From Orobanche coerulescens (lineage: Eukaryota; Streptophyta; Magnoliopsida; Lamiales; Orobanchaceae), in contig CM065805.1 of the NCBI GenBank assembly GCA_033398695.1, positions 73,500,762-73,564,761 on the forward strand: a stretch of 64,000 bases of DNA. The letters are read 5' to 3'. The first letter of the stretch is position 1. Every line of letters begins with the position of its first letter. This document shows, in pieces, positions 1-11,220 of the stretch. The notes under the pieces were generated by a model. That model did no database searches and was not told the origin of the DNA. It worked only from the letters and a program-made list of their open reading frames with translations. The position numbers were made by a program, and so were the translations under genes.

Positions 1-563
1 TGATCTCAAGGAAATGAGCTGATTTGGTTAAGCGGTCCACGATCACCCAGATCGTATTCATGCCACGACGACTCGTCGGCAAACTCGTGATGAAATCCAT
101 AGAAATGTCTTCCCACTTCCACTCGGGAATAGGAAGAGGTTTGACATACTGCCGGTCGATGTTCAATCTTAACTTGTTGTGAGTTAAGCATCTCGAAACA
201 AATTCTGCGACTTCTCGCTTCATATTACTACACCGTAATTTTGTTTCAAGTCCTTGTACATCTTGCTAGACCCGGATGAGCAGAATAAGGGTAGCATGAG
301 CTTCTTTCAAAATCGAGTTTTTCAACTCGTCATTCGCCGATACGCACAACCGATTCTTAAACCTCAAAAGTCCATCCTCATGGACCACAAATCAGGGCTT
401 TCCACAGCCACATTCTCTCGGATGCGCAACAAAGATGGGTCGAACCACGATTCTCTCGAATTGCCTCCTCGAGTGACGATGAAATCTCTAACATACAAAG
501 TCGCCCTGAACTCGCTGAAGCTGGACCTCGATCTCGGGTCTAAGGAATTCTCTTGAAGTTCCT
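1..563 (-). pseudogene. Tekay 1 integrase N-terminal part
   Basis: Integrase joins element cDNA into host DNA. This stretch, read on the minus strand, corresponds to the segment between RNase H and the catalytic core in the complete copy at 37740-38340: the linker, the zinc-binding HHCC region and the start of the core around the sequence RRGMNTI. Frames change at about 190-260 and 360-560, so it is not one open frame. The catalytic core lies left of the window. Confidence 0.75.
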
Positions 564-1790
564 TCAAGCTAAACGGGCAAGCATCTGCTCCTGAACGGAC
601 TTACGACTCAAGGCGTCGGCGACAACGTTCGCCTTGCCCGGGTGGTAGAGGATCTCGATATCATAATCTTTGATTAATTCCAACCACCGTCTCTGACGCA
701 TATTTAACTCCTTCTGTGTAAATATATACTTTAAACTCTTATGATCGGTGAATATCTGACAGGTAACACCATAAAGGTAATGACGCCAAATATTCAAAGC
801 GAACACCACGGCTGCTAGCTCCAGGTTGTAGGTCGGATAATTAACCTCGTAAGGTCTCAATTGCCGTGAAGCATAGGCAATAACCTTCCCGTTCTGCATG
901 AGCACACATCCGAGACCCTGTCCGGACGCATCACTATAGACCACAAATCCTTCCGTCCCCTGCGGCAAGGAAAGCACAGGTGCTGACATTAACCGGCTCT
1001 TGAGTTCCTCAAAACTCCGTTGACACGCGTCGGACCACGTGTATTTCTTATCCTTCCGCAATAAGTTCGTCAAGGGTTGAGCGATTCTAGAAAATCCCTC
1101 TACAAATCGCCGATAATAACCCGCTAATCCGAGGAAGCTTCGGATTTCCTTAACGTTCTTCGGAGGTAGCCAATCTCGAATAGCCTCCGTCTTCTGAGGG
1201 TCGACACGAACTCCGTCTGATGAAATTACATGTCCGAGAAAAGTCACTTGGACATCGTAACTCACATTTGGAGAACTTCCCATAAAGTTGTTCTCGTCTC
1301 AACACGTCGAGCACTTGATGAAGGTGAAACTCGTGTTCCTCCGGTCACGAGAATAAATCAAAATGTCATCGATGAAGACAACCACAAACCCAGTCAAAAG
1401 TCGATGAACACCCGATTCATTAACTCCATGAATACCGCAGTGCATTAGTCAATCCGAACGGCATAACCACAAACTCATAATGACCATAGCGTGTTCGAAA
1501 CGCCGTCCTCGCGATGTCCGACTCTCGGATCCGCAATCGATGATATCCGGACCTTTAGTCGATCTTGGAAAATCGAAGCTCACTGAAGTTGATCTAAGAG
1601 ATCATCAATACGGGGTAAGGGATACTTATTCTTGATCGTCACCTGTTCAACTCCAGATAATAAAAACAAAAGCGGAATGAACCATCCTTCTTCTTGACAA
1701 ACAACCGGTGCTCCCCACGGGGGCGCTTTTCGGTCGGATATAACCTTTCTCGAACAACTCCACAAGTTGGTTCTTTAATTCTGCATTTCG
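564..1790 (-). pseudogene. Tekay 1 reverse transcriptase and RNase H
   Basis: The longest open part, 564-1283, encodes the RT connection and the RNase H domain: [10 protein letters not shown] (first Asp), LELAAVV (Glu), [10 protein letters not shown] (Asp) and VVADALSRK (last Asp), so the RNase H acidic residues are present. Upstream, 1284-1790 carries the RT palm and fingers ([17 protein letters not shown] at the 1580-1765 end) in several frames, with lesions near 1256-1290 and 1440-1580. The RT is therefore not translatable in one piece. Family: Ty3-gypsy RT/RNase H. Confidence 0.85.
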
Positions 1791-1955
1791 GTCGGGGCCA
1801 TCCGGTCACGGTGCCTTCGATATCGGGGGCGTACTGTGCTCCAACTCAATCGTGAATTCCACATCCCTCTGTGGAGGCAAACCAGGTAACTCGTCTGGAA
1901 AAACATCGGCATATTCCCTCACCACCGGAATATCCGTTAACATTACTGATGACTT

Positions 1956-2453
1956 CTAGGTTTTGACCATATAGCACCAATAACCGACACATCCCTGATT
2001 GAGTAACCTTGCTGCTTTCATCAAATTAATGACCTTACCAGAACAGCCGGGATTACCTCCCTGAAACACACATTCAACCCCATCGTCTGAAATGGTAGTG
2101 ACCATACGCTTACGGACACTAATGATGGCATCATGACGATCCATCCAATCAATACCCAAGATGACGTCGTCCCTCGACAAATCTACCACGATTAGGTCCG
2201 CTGGCCATAAACGACCATGAAACTGAATCGGACAATTCTGAATCTCACGATTACCGATAATTCGTCTACCATCAGGTAGGCCAATGACATAAGGCTCACA
2301 ACTAGTAGCACTACCCATACGTAGTCTACTCAAACATGACTCGGAAATGAATGAATGCGATGCACCAGTATCAAAAAGGGTACACACAGGTTGAGATAGA
2401 ATATCGAGTGTACCTGAGATCATTCGGGCCTCTGGATCATCGGTCTTCTTCAT
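1956..2453 (-). pseudogene. Tekay 1 aspartic protease
   Basis: About 165 residues are open on the minus strand. The active-site motif LFDTGASHSFIS is present near residues 27-38, followed by the flap and ILGIDWMDRHDA, typical of gypsy retropepsin-like proteases that cut the Gag-Pol polyprotein. It is nearly colinear with the protease at 35854-36246. The frame does not continue into RT, so it is isolated between frameshifts. Confidence 0.85.
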
Positions 2454-2558
2454 CTCATAAATCCGGGCTTGCTAGTCCCGACAGGACGCTCCGTCTGGCT
2501 AAAAGCTACACCTTTAGTCGCTCTGTCGTTTTAAACGACGCTAATTGAGTGGCTTTGA

Positions 2559-3744
2559 TTACGAGCAGTGTTGCTTAGGTGCACGAGATGACGTCGAGTA
2601 GGTTTGGAGTCCTACGGCAAAAGCGAGCCTTATGCCCAGCAATTCCACAAGTATGACATGTGATAGTCGCCTCGGACACTCGATGCCGAGGTGACCAAGT
2701 TCCCAGCTTATAACAGTGATGGCGGGCGCGCTCGAGGCGAGATTCGCGGGTTTAGGCGACACGGAGGTCGCTCGAAAAGCGAGCCATGCGGGGTTTCTTG
2801 AAAGTTGTCGACCGCCTTGGTCGATTACGATTCTTCGATTTCTTGCTAGCAGACGAAGGTTGCTGCTTAGCCATTTCCTTAGCAGTAAGCTAGTAGGTGA
2901 GAGCATTCTCAATGAATTCGGCCAACGTGGTGCAATTATGATTAAGTAACTGAAGTCTCATACGGGGTTTCAGCCTCTTGCTGAAATACTTGATCTTATC
3001 CGCCTCTGAATGAATGATGGATGAGGCGAAAGGAAGAAGTTCCTGAAATTTCTCGGCAATGGCGAGAACATCCTCGTCTGTTGAGGGGTCGGGGGTGAGT
3101 AATTCTGACAGCTTGGCCTCTCTGAGTGGGGCCGGGTAATACCTCTCCATCATGAGAGTCTTGAACTGATCCCAAGTACAAGATCCTTCAGTGGGCTTCA
3201 ACGACAACCACCACGAATGTGCGCTCTTACCCAGGTAGTAAGCCGCAACAGAAACTTTGTGTCCCTCGGGACACTCTACCATAGCAAACAACTTCTTGAA
3301 ATGCTCGAGCCAATGAATGATATCTGCCGGCTCAGACGAGCCCTCAAAAGTAGGTGGCCTCTGGCGAGAGATATCGCTGATGATATTACTCACATTCCTC
3401 TCTTGCCTCTGAGGTGGCGGCGGAGGAGCCTGCTGATTTTGATTGACGGAGTTATGCATCGTCTCCATCAACTGAGCCATCTGCGTCATTTGGGCCATCA
3501 TGCATTGCATAAAAGCGAGCGGGTCAACCCAGACACCCTCTGACTGAGCCGTGTCCCGGGTACGACTCCCCGATAGTGAATGATCGCGTCCAGGTGAATG
3601 AGTGGCAGCATCGCTGCTCGATGAGTTAGCATTGTTCCTCGCGTTTGCACGTGTATTCGCACGAGTTCTCGGGATTCGGCCCGCTCCACGGCCTCGTCCT
3701 CCACGACCTCTGCCAGCCCTTTCCATACTGAAGTGGAAAGTCAT
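2559..3744 (-). pseudogene. Tekay 1 gag (capsid and nucleocapsid)
   Basis: Gag packages the element RNA. From 3744 the frame starts MTFHFSMERAGRGRGG, an RG-rich N-terminus, then a Q/P-rich stretch and a retrotransposon capsid domain (RQRPPTFEGSSEPAD, then VAAYYLGKSAHSWWLSL) to about residue 284 at 2890. It then shifts frame. A CCHC knuckle of the form CHTCGIAGHKARFC is readable on the minus strand at about 2620-2668 in another frame. The N-terminus equals that of the copy at 34541, which supports this start. Confidence 0.85.
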
Positions 3745-4203
3745 ATGATGATTATATATCTCGCATGAGTATCACATTATGATTATATTATGAAATGATG
3801 AAAATGAGCATACGCGCTCCAATACAGCGATTACATGAATGATTAATTGACGTGACATGATTATCTGATGAAGTTACTGAAATGATTATCTTGAATGAGT
3901 TAGCAAGATTAATGATTCGATCTTCCTGATCAACAACTGAACAATGAAATGAATTGACTGATTAATGAGTTAACCTGACCGTCCTGGTCAAAGTGACAAT
4001 GATGATTGAGGATTGTTAACTGATGAATTATGAATGAATGATTAATTGCAGAAATTATACCATGGCATTAGAAATCTTACAGTTCTTGGTCTGATTGGCT
4101 CGGCATTTGCACAGGTCACACGTGACGTGAAAGTCCAATGATACTAGTCCGATGACGATGATTTCAAATGAGACATGACTTGGAGGGTAGTATTCAAAAC
4201 CAC
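3745..4203 (-). other. Tekay 1 untranslated leader
   Basis: Between gag and the primer site lies about 460 bp of AT-rich, TGAATGA-rich DNA, homologous to 34086-34540 and 14344-14860. No open frame is shared between the copies, so it is read as the 5' untranslated leader. Confidence 0.7.
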
Positions 4204-4215
4204 GCTCCGATACCA
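4204..4215 (-). other. Primer-binding site of Tekay 1
   Basis: Minus strand reads TGGTATCGGAGC, one base from the common plant initiator-Met-tRNA primer site TGGTATCAGAGC, and lies 4 bp inside the LTR end. This fixes the element orientation. Confidence 0.85.
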
Positions 4216-5874
4216 ACTCTGTAACACCCCAAACTAGGCGGATATTACAGTGCCGTGAATCCCCGACTGGGACCCACCAGGCAATGAAAATGATGAATTA
4301 AATGATATAATTGTAGTACCGAACCACATTATATTACCAGGTACTCCGATGAGGAGTTTAAGTACAACACACCAGGACAATACCGAATACTAGTGTATTT
4401 TATATGAAGATAAAATACACCACCCTGAATAAATAAACATTTCAAACGGAATTTGCAGCGGAAAATACAAATGACTGAAATGACTGAAAATGACTGAAAT
4501 AAACGGAATGATTGGGCCCCCCTGCTAGTATCACTGGGACTCGTCGCCGTCTACATGCTCTTCCCGTGCCTTTGCCTTGTCGTGACCTGAAAACAAAGTC
4601 CCCCAACGGGGTCAGTTACACAGAACAACAATCCTCAAGAGTTGAAATTACACAATCATGAATTAACTGAAGTTATGAAATATTCTTAATTATGAATTAC
4701 GCTGAAGAGGGGTACCATAGTACGCCCGCAGTGTTCTGTGCGAGTGTACAAGACGAATGACCGGACACACCCGTCCTTGTACCTAATTAGTCTCACAGTG
4801 TAACGCTTTCCCGTGTGCACGGTTCAATGTATCGGTGAACCCAATACATAACCATCGTGTTCCCGACTAAAAATTCCGCACAGCCACACCCGGCCACGCA
4901 ATATGAACCCAGAAGGTCATATGAACGAGAATGACCATGATGAATATCAATGGATAATAATTAGACAAGGTCAAGATGACTCACCGATATGAAAGTAATA
5001 GTGACGTGATTGATAACCCAATGAAATGATTTGGAACCGTCGTTCCTCGTGAATGAAATGATTATTCGACAATTACAAGTCTCAAAATGATTATTATTAT
5101 GATGAATGAATTATGATTATGAGCAATCAACAACAAAAGGAATGAATATCCTTTTAACCGAGTAAGATTTAACTTACTCAATACCGATAAAGAATGTCCG
5201 TCCACGAACAACGTCCTAACCAAGATACCAGTCGCTCGAACAACCTTGAATAACAATAATTACCAACAATCGTTCAATACACGTATTAAACAACAAAACA
5301 CGACTAACCCAAAGGTCGAAACAACGATAATCAAACTCATAGGGCATTCCAACGAATACATAACCAACCACACAACTTCGAAAATATCCAATCCCGAATA
5401 TGTCGAAAGCAACACCAAATTGAGTATTTCGAACCAACAAAACACTTCAATGATATCAATAATCCATTAGGAATCCATAATTCATGATTACAACAACATC
5501 AATCGGAAAATCCCCAATTAACTGAAGTCAACCCCAAGGGTTCTTGAAATAATTCCGAAAATAACCATTAAATCCGTAGGAATATATTTATCCAAGTAAG
5601 ATAATCCATAACTAACATATTCCAATGATAATCCAAGCTTACACGAAGAAATCGGAAGGAAAACCCAAAAATCCGAAATTCTAGATCCAAGAATCTAATA
5701 CCTTTGATTCGATGTTTTGGAGATGATGAAGTGATGATTAATCCAACTCAAAGTCTTGAAGATGATGATTGATGATTACACCTGGAAGAAAACTCTCTAA
5801 ATCGCCCAAATCGCCAAGAACCGACGAGAGAAAGAGATTAGAATGATAAATGACGAACTCTGACTAAACTGTCT

Positions 5875-5882
5875 AATTTATA
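5875..5882 (-). promoter_or_regulatory. Putative TATA box of Tekay 1 LTR
   Basis: Minus strand TATAAATT lies just downstream of the palindrome array and upstream of the AT-rich R region. The same box is at 32411-32418 and 40109-40116 in the complete copy. Confidence 0.65.
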
Positions 5883-5894
5883 GTCAGTCCAGGT

Positions 5895-6460
5895 TAGCGT
5901 GCGCTAGCCCTAAAGCGTAGCGTGCGCAAACGGGAAATTTGGGTATTCCAGTACCCACTGTCCGAAAACGGTAGCGCACGCTACGTACCTTTTGTACCGT
6001 GCGCTACGGCCATACTACTAGCGTACGTTAAAGCCCATAGTTAGCGTGCGCTAACGAATAATTTGATGCCCAGTACTGGAATCCAGAAACTGCCTGTCCT
6101 CTGATCTGACCTCGATAGCGTGCGCTACAACCATTATTTAGCGTGCGCTATAATATCGATTACGTACGCTAAAAACAACACATAGCGTGCGCTATGAATA
6201 AATCCAGTGCAGTCCAGTAGCCACTGGACTCAATCTGATATGTCCTTAGCGCGCGCTACACCACATATTAGCGTGCGCTACTACAACTCACTAGCGCGCG
6301 CTACTTACCATTCGTAGCGTGCGCTACTTATAATTCACCTGCGCATCCGGTACCTTACGGGTGCGGCAGCAACCTTAGCGTGCGCTAAAGCTGAGTGGTA
6401 GCGTGCGCTACCTTTACCCAATTAGCGTACGCTAAAAGGAGTATGTAGCGTGCGCTACTC
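5895..6460 (-). repeat. Array of 18 CG-rich palindromes in Tekay 1 U3
   Basis: About 18 copies of TAGCGTGCGCTA and variants (TAGCGCGCGCTA, TAGCGTACGCTA) occur as one pair next to the TATA box, then groups of four starting near 5970, 6114, 6246 and 6374. Members of a group are about 22-24 bp apart. The spacers carry CAGTCCAGT/ACTGGACT-type inverted repeats. The array ends about 13 bp from the TATA box. Confidence 0.9.
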
Positions 6461-6687
6461 CTCACGCGCAGCTCGCAACGAAAATGACAATGATGATGAA
6501 CACGACACGAAACTCCAATCAGATTAGTGATGAATGACGATTGATACACGATACAATTACTCTGAATGATGAATACCATGACTGAATCTGAGTGACAAAT
6601 GATTAATAATGAGTGAAAATTACTGAGTATCAATTACTGAATGATAAATACTGAATGATAATTACTGAATTACAACCGGGTATTACA

Positions 6688-7880
6688 GACGTTATCTTAG
6701 GCTGTCTTGGCAAGACATCTAAAGAACATGGGTATTAGATACCAGGATGTGTGGCATTGAGTACAAGTGGGAGATTGTTAGGAATATGCCATTGAATGCC
6801 ACTAAGGGGGTGAGAGAGAAGGGGCATTGTACTTGTACTTAAGGAATAATTAATAAAAGGCAATATGATTTGGTAAACATTGAAGTGAAGTCCATGTAAA
6901 TAATAGCAAACATTCCACTCTCGTTATCGGATAAGAGAAAATGCACTGGAAGTGTTTAAAGCTTATTTATGTAAACCGTTCGCAAGTCGATAAACTTAAT
7001 TGGGCATTATGTTTTGAGTAAGACTTGTATAACTGATGCTAGGACATTGCATGTCTTGATAGCATAGCTATAAGTATATTGGTGGGACCAGTGTACTCAA
7101 ATACGACTCATACTTGATTCAGTCACACGGTATTCACTCTTTGAGAGTCGATGACGAATCGAAAGGTTGTGATAGTATACGTGGACCTTTGACTTGAGGA
7201 TTCAATAAGAGATGTACCTGTGTCATTTAGTTTGTCATTAGAGTAGTTAGATACATTTGCTTAATCGCTGGGTCAACCTCGAAGTGCGGACTATACGGGC
7301 AGGTAGCACTCTTTACTGTACGGCAAGAAAGGATTCTATCTCCTGTTAGTGAGCAGGTGAATGTCCTATACGATCAATGGCAAGTAAGATCACAAGTCTT
7401 TGGCCAAAGCATTCTAATCTAGTCGTATTGGATACACTAGTAATAAGTCGGTCTTGATTTGCATTAACACATGTATAATGTCTAGTCAACAATAGGGTTT
7501 GACTTTACCCTGTCCCGAAGACTTGACCGGGATATCTGATGAAGGGTCTATACGTATATGGTATTCACGACAAAATGGTTCTGTAATGATCCCTTCATTC
7601 GTTCTCAGTCGGGATTTACAGTGCGTCCTGCTAGGCTCGCTAAGTGCTGCCCGCACTCATTGGTTCCTCCCAATACCGGCTAAGACGGACCTACAGAGTC
7701 GCGCATCAGGATCGTTGACAAATAAATGTGAATTTACTATCTCTCTATTAATATTAGATATTAGATATCTAAATTCTGATTTATTAGATAAATCAAATAG
7801 CATTCTTATTAATTGAAATTAAATTACTGGAATTAATTTAATTTATAAATTATATTTCTTATAGAAATATATTTGTATTT
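6688..7880 (+). mobile_element. Ty1-copia 3' end: tail, PPT and partial LTR
   Basis: 6688-6764 matches the end of the copia pol and 3' untranslated region found on the minus strand at 23781-23850. It is followed by the polypurine tract and an LTR beginning TGTTAGGAATATGCC at 6776. The LTR can be followed, with many differences, against the reverse of 22600-23769 as far as TTGATAT at about 7880, where homology stops and a CRM-like LTR begins. The 5' side is cut by Tekay 1. It is clearly older than the copia element at 21792-31322. An apparent open frame at 7499-7816 lies in the LTR and has no gene-like content. Confidence 0.82.
6765..6775 (+). other. Copia polypurine tract
   Basis: AAGTGGGAGAT directly precedes the LTR start TGTTAGG. 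The identical tract precedes the 3' LTR of the complete copia element (minus strand, 23770-23780). It primes plus-strand DNA synthesis in this class. Confidence 0.8.
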
Positions 7881-8260
7881 GATATAACTATTCACTACAG
7901 CAGTAACGAATAGCAACAATCCGTCGCTATAGTAGGATCGAACAGCAACAATCCATCGCTACAGCAGTAACGAACAGCAACAACTACACAAACAGTGATC
8001 GGTCGAACAGGCGCAAACAGCAACGAACAATCACAAACAACAGCAACGAACAGCGAATTTATAGAAATATATTTGTATTTGATATAACTATTCACTACAG
8101 CAGTAACGAATAGCAACAATCCGTCGCTATAGTAGGATCGAACAACAACAATCCATCGCTACAGCAGTAACGAACAGCAACAACTACACAAACAGTGATC
8201 GGTCGAACAGGCGCAAACAGCAACGAACAATCACAAACAACAGCAACGAACAGCGAATTG
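7861..8260. repeat. 200-bp tandem duplication across an LTR-LTR junction
   Basis: The segment starting ATAGAAATATATTTG at 7861 is repeated from 8061 with about one difference (GAACAGCAAC versus GAACAACAAC). Each copy contains the last bases of the copia LTR followed by CAACAG-rich U5-like sequence, so the duplication happened after the two LTRs were joined. Open frames here (7895-8119 and 8095-8544, minus) are a by-product of the repeat. Confidence 0.92.
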
Positions 8261-9085
8261 TGGTCGGATGCGGCGGAAACAGGAATCACACTCGGACAAC
8301 GTATAACAACTTCGAACAAGTAAACACTCAGTTGTGAATCACGATTTATATAAACAGCAACAGGAGAACTGATACGAATCTCGACCAGATATGAGTCACG
8401 ATCATATGAGAATTGCGATTTAACGAAACGGGAGTAAGCTTCACGAATAAGAAACCGGACAACACTCCGATGAACAACACCACGAACGAATCCAGAGATT
8501 ACGGCCAAATAAGAACAGCTTCCGATCGGACGAATAGAAAACAATGAAAGATTTTAACAAACTAGACCTATAACTCGTCAAAGATGATCTCTTCCCAAGA
8601 CCTATTGAGAATTAATCAGGTTAGAATTCGAAAACGCGTCGAATAATAATCGAGAATTTGTGTTTGAAACACGTCAAACAACTAGAATTCAAAGAGAGCA
8701 AAAATCAACTTGTGTATTCAATAATCAAATCGGCCGAGCTATATGATGTATATATAGCTGCCAAACCTTAGCAACATAAATAAAGGTTACTCCCTAAAAT
8801 GCCCTTGAACAAGTTTGGGCTACTACCGATTAAGAAAAATACTAAACGAACAATGCAAAGCAACATAGGGCTGCACATGTCGCACCCTTTTATTAAATAA
8901 ATAATACGAAAAATGATAAACGCATAGTCACTCCAAGCCTCGTGTCCATCTTATTGCCCAAGTATGTAACCGCATATGCATCGCGGGCTGCATGGCCACT
9001 TACGTCGATCATCACCTCATCTTCTTCCTTTAGACTCGTTAATCCCGTATGAGATAAAGACGATTGGAAGGTAATCCAGTATCAG
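7880..9085 (-). repeat. CRM-like gypsy LTR (solo or truncated)
   Basis: On the plus strand the segment starts TGATATAACT and ends GTATCA, matching the TGATAC...GTATCA termini of the CRM-like LTRs elsewhere in the window. The middle contains the shared R/U5 block (CTAGACCTATAACTCGTC, then CAAGACCTATTGAGAAT at about 8600) also seen at 18750-18810, 45300-45350, 51040-51075 and 60885-60945. No target-site duplication is visible and the flanks are different elements, so the locus is rearranged. No gene is seen in it. Confidence 0.7.
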
Positions 9086-10150
9086 AATAGACCCGCATCT
9101 GCTACGTTCCCAGAGGATATGGTGAAAATGGTTGATGAGATCACTCGTAGTCCTTCACGATCTTGGGTTGATAAGGGAAAGGGTATAATAGAGCAGACTA
9201 ATTCATTTGCAGCATTCGCTCTCCTAGAAGCTTCGGATGGTGATGACTTTGAGCCATCAAATAAAATTTATTCGCAGGGTCCTACAGCAGCCATCAAGAT
9301 GTTGTTAGATGATTCCAGTAGCTTGTTGGAATGTTCATACTCTTAATAAGTTGGACCACCAACAGGCTTCTATAGAGATTATTTTGTCCAATCAGGTAAG
9401 AGTTTCTGCATTTTTGGAGACTCGTGTACATCATCGTAATGATATTACTATTCATGATTGTATTCATCAGTTCTGAACTTGGTATACCAATTACTCTTCT
9501 GGCCCCGCAAACCGTATCTGGGTAGGGTGGGATACTATGCACGTGCATGTGGATATTTTGGATAGTATCTAGCAGGTGGTGCATGTCAAGATCACAGTGC
9601 TCGATACACGGAAATTTGCTTTGTTTCGTTTGTTTATGGTTTTAAGACGGTTGTTGAGATGAGGGATCTTTGGGATAAACTTACAGCTGCCTCGTAAAGA
9701 AGAATTAATTACCCATATATTGTAATGGGTGACTTCAATGCCATTCTAGACTATAGCGGGATGTTACGGGGTGATGAGGGAGATATTATTAATGATGAAT
9801 TTTCAGCATGTTTGTCAGCATCAGAATTGTTGACTCTTCCAATGAAGGGACCATGGTTCTCATGGTCGAACCAACATGGGGGAATCAATGTATTTGGAGG
9901 AGATTGGATAGGGTGGTTATGAATCCGACATGGTATACAATGTACCCTTATATCGCCTATAGTTGTGGGCAACCTAAAACGTCGGACCATTCGCCGTTAG
10001 TCCTCCAACATGTTATAGGATATCGAAGTAAGAACCCAGGCTTTTGTTTTGATAATTTTTTGGCGGATAAGAAGGAATTCCAATCTCTTGTTGCTAGTGT
10101 TTGGAAGCATCGGATCTATGGTGTCCTAATGTACTATGTGATTCAGAGTT
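9086..10150 (+). pseudogene. LINE (L1-type) fragment: ORF1 end and ORF2 endonuclease
   Basis: 9119-9346 encodes a C-terminal ORF1-like stretch (SFAAFALLEASDGDDFEP), comparable with NRFSALSSLADDIEVE in the LINE at 57705-59510. ORF2 follows: LETRV near 9410, RIWVGWD near 9510, MGDFNAILD at 9725, PWFSWSNQ, then SDHSPLVL near 9990 and FDNFLADKKEF. These are landmarks of the LINE apurinic-type endonuclease domain, which nicks target DNA. Several stops and frameshifts break it. At 10146-10153 the sequence passes into Tekay integrase, so the RT is absent. Confidence 0.85.
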
Positions 10151-11218
10151 AAACATGCGACAGAGGCGATGGTGGGAACTAATCGAAGATTATGATATCG
10201 GGATCCTGTGCCACCTGGGTAAGGCGAACGTGGTTGCCGATGCCTCGAGTCGTCGTGGCATGAATACGATCTGGGTGATCGAGGACCGCTTAACTAAGTC
10301 AGCTCATTTCCTTAGGATTAAGGATACGTGGGGTCCCGAGAGACTTGCCCAGCTGTTTATCAAAGAGATAGTGAGATTGCACGGTACTCCTAAGAGTATC
10401 GTTTCTGATCGTGACGGTTGATTCGTGTCTCATTTTGGAAATCAGTTCATCGTGCTTTGGGAACTCAGCTTAATATCATTACCGTTTTTCATCCTCAGTC
10501 CGACGGACAATCAGAGAGGACTTTTCAGACATTGGAGGACATGTTGAGGGCATGCGTCCTCGATTAGTAGAAGATTTGGAAGCCCAATTACTGTTGTTTG
10601 AGTCCACGTACAGTTTAGTTGGCATGCTGCGATGAAGGTAGCACCTTACGAGGCCTGGTACGGTCGTCGTTGTCGATCTCCCTTGTGTTGGGACGACCCA
10701 TCAGAGTCAATCGGCACCGAGACCGATATACTTATAGCCACCCGTGAGAAGGTAGCTTTGATCAGGAGTCGTCTGTTGACTGTTCAGAGTCGACTGAAAT
10801 TATATGCAGATAATCGTCGACCACTAGAGTTCGAGATGGGTGACCACGTTTTAGTCAAGGTATCCCCGAGTCGAGGTATCTTCCGTTTCGGAAAACGGGG
10901 GAAATTGAGTCCGAGATTCATTGGATCGTTTGAGATTCTGGATCGAATAGGCGAGTTAGCTTACCGTTTGGCTTTACCTCTGGCGTTGAGCTAAATTCAT
11001 AATGTATTGCACGTCTCGCAATTGCGGAAGTATGTTGCCGATACGGGTCACATACTTCAGTTCGACGAAATCGAGATCGCAGATGATCATTGTATGAGGA
11101 GCGTCCCATACGAGTGTTCGAGCGGCAAATCAAACAGTTGAGGAATAAGGCGATTCCTTTGGTTAAGTTTCAGTGATCTAGACACGGGGTCGAAGAGGCT
11201 ACTTGGGAAACCGAGGAG
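10150..11218 (+). pseudogene. Inverted Tekay integrase and chromodomain fragment
   Basis: The plus strand reads the end of RNase H ([16 protein letters not shown], then NVVADASSR). It then skips the integrase N-terminus to the core: [25 protein letters not shown] (a catalytic Asp) with a stop just after, [17 protein letters not shown] and the C-terminal [17 protein letters not shown] block. It ends in an EEATWE chromodomain-like segment at about 11200. Several frameshifts and stops are present. RT-RNase H of the same element lies on the opposite strand from 11221, so this piece is inverted relative to the rest. Confidence 0.85.
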
Positions 11219-11220
11219 AA

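Larger units (their letters stand above)
1..6687 (-). mobile_element. Ty3-gypsy Tekay/Del-type retrotransposon 1, 3' end outside window
   Basis: Read on the minus strand the order is 5' LTR (4220-6687), primer site, leader, gag, protease, RT-RNase H and integrase, the order of a Ty3-gypsy element. The coding parts match, at paralogue level, the complete Tekay copy at 31589-41772. Integrase runs off the left edge, so the 3' LTR and the second target-site duplication are not visible. Gag, the RT start and protease are broken by frameshifts, so it is a dead copy as written. The LTR abuts the 3' end of a copia element at 6688, so it probably inserted into that element. Confidence 0.92.
4220..6687 (-). 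repeat. 5' LTR of Tekay 1
   Basis: 2468 bp. On the minus strand it starts TGTAATACCC and ends GGGGTGTTACA, matching the termini of the complete pair at 31589-34069 and 39286-41772. U3 contains the palindrome array (5895-6460) and TATA box; the R/U5 part (4220-5870) is AT-rich. No gene is seen inside it. Confidence 0.92.
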
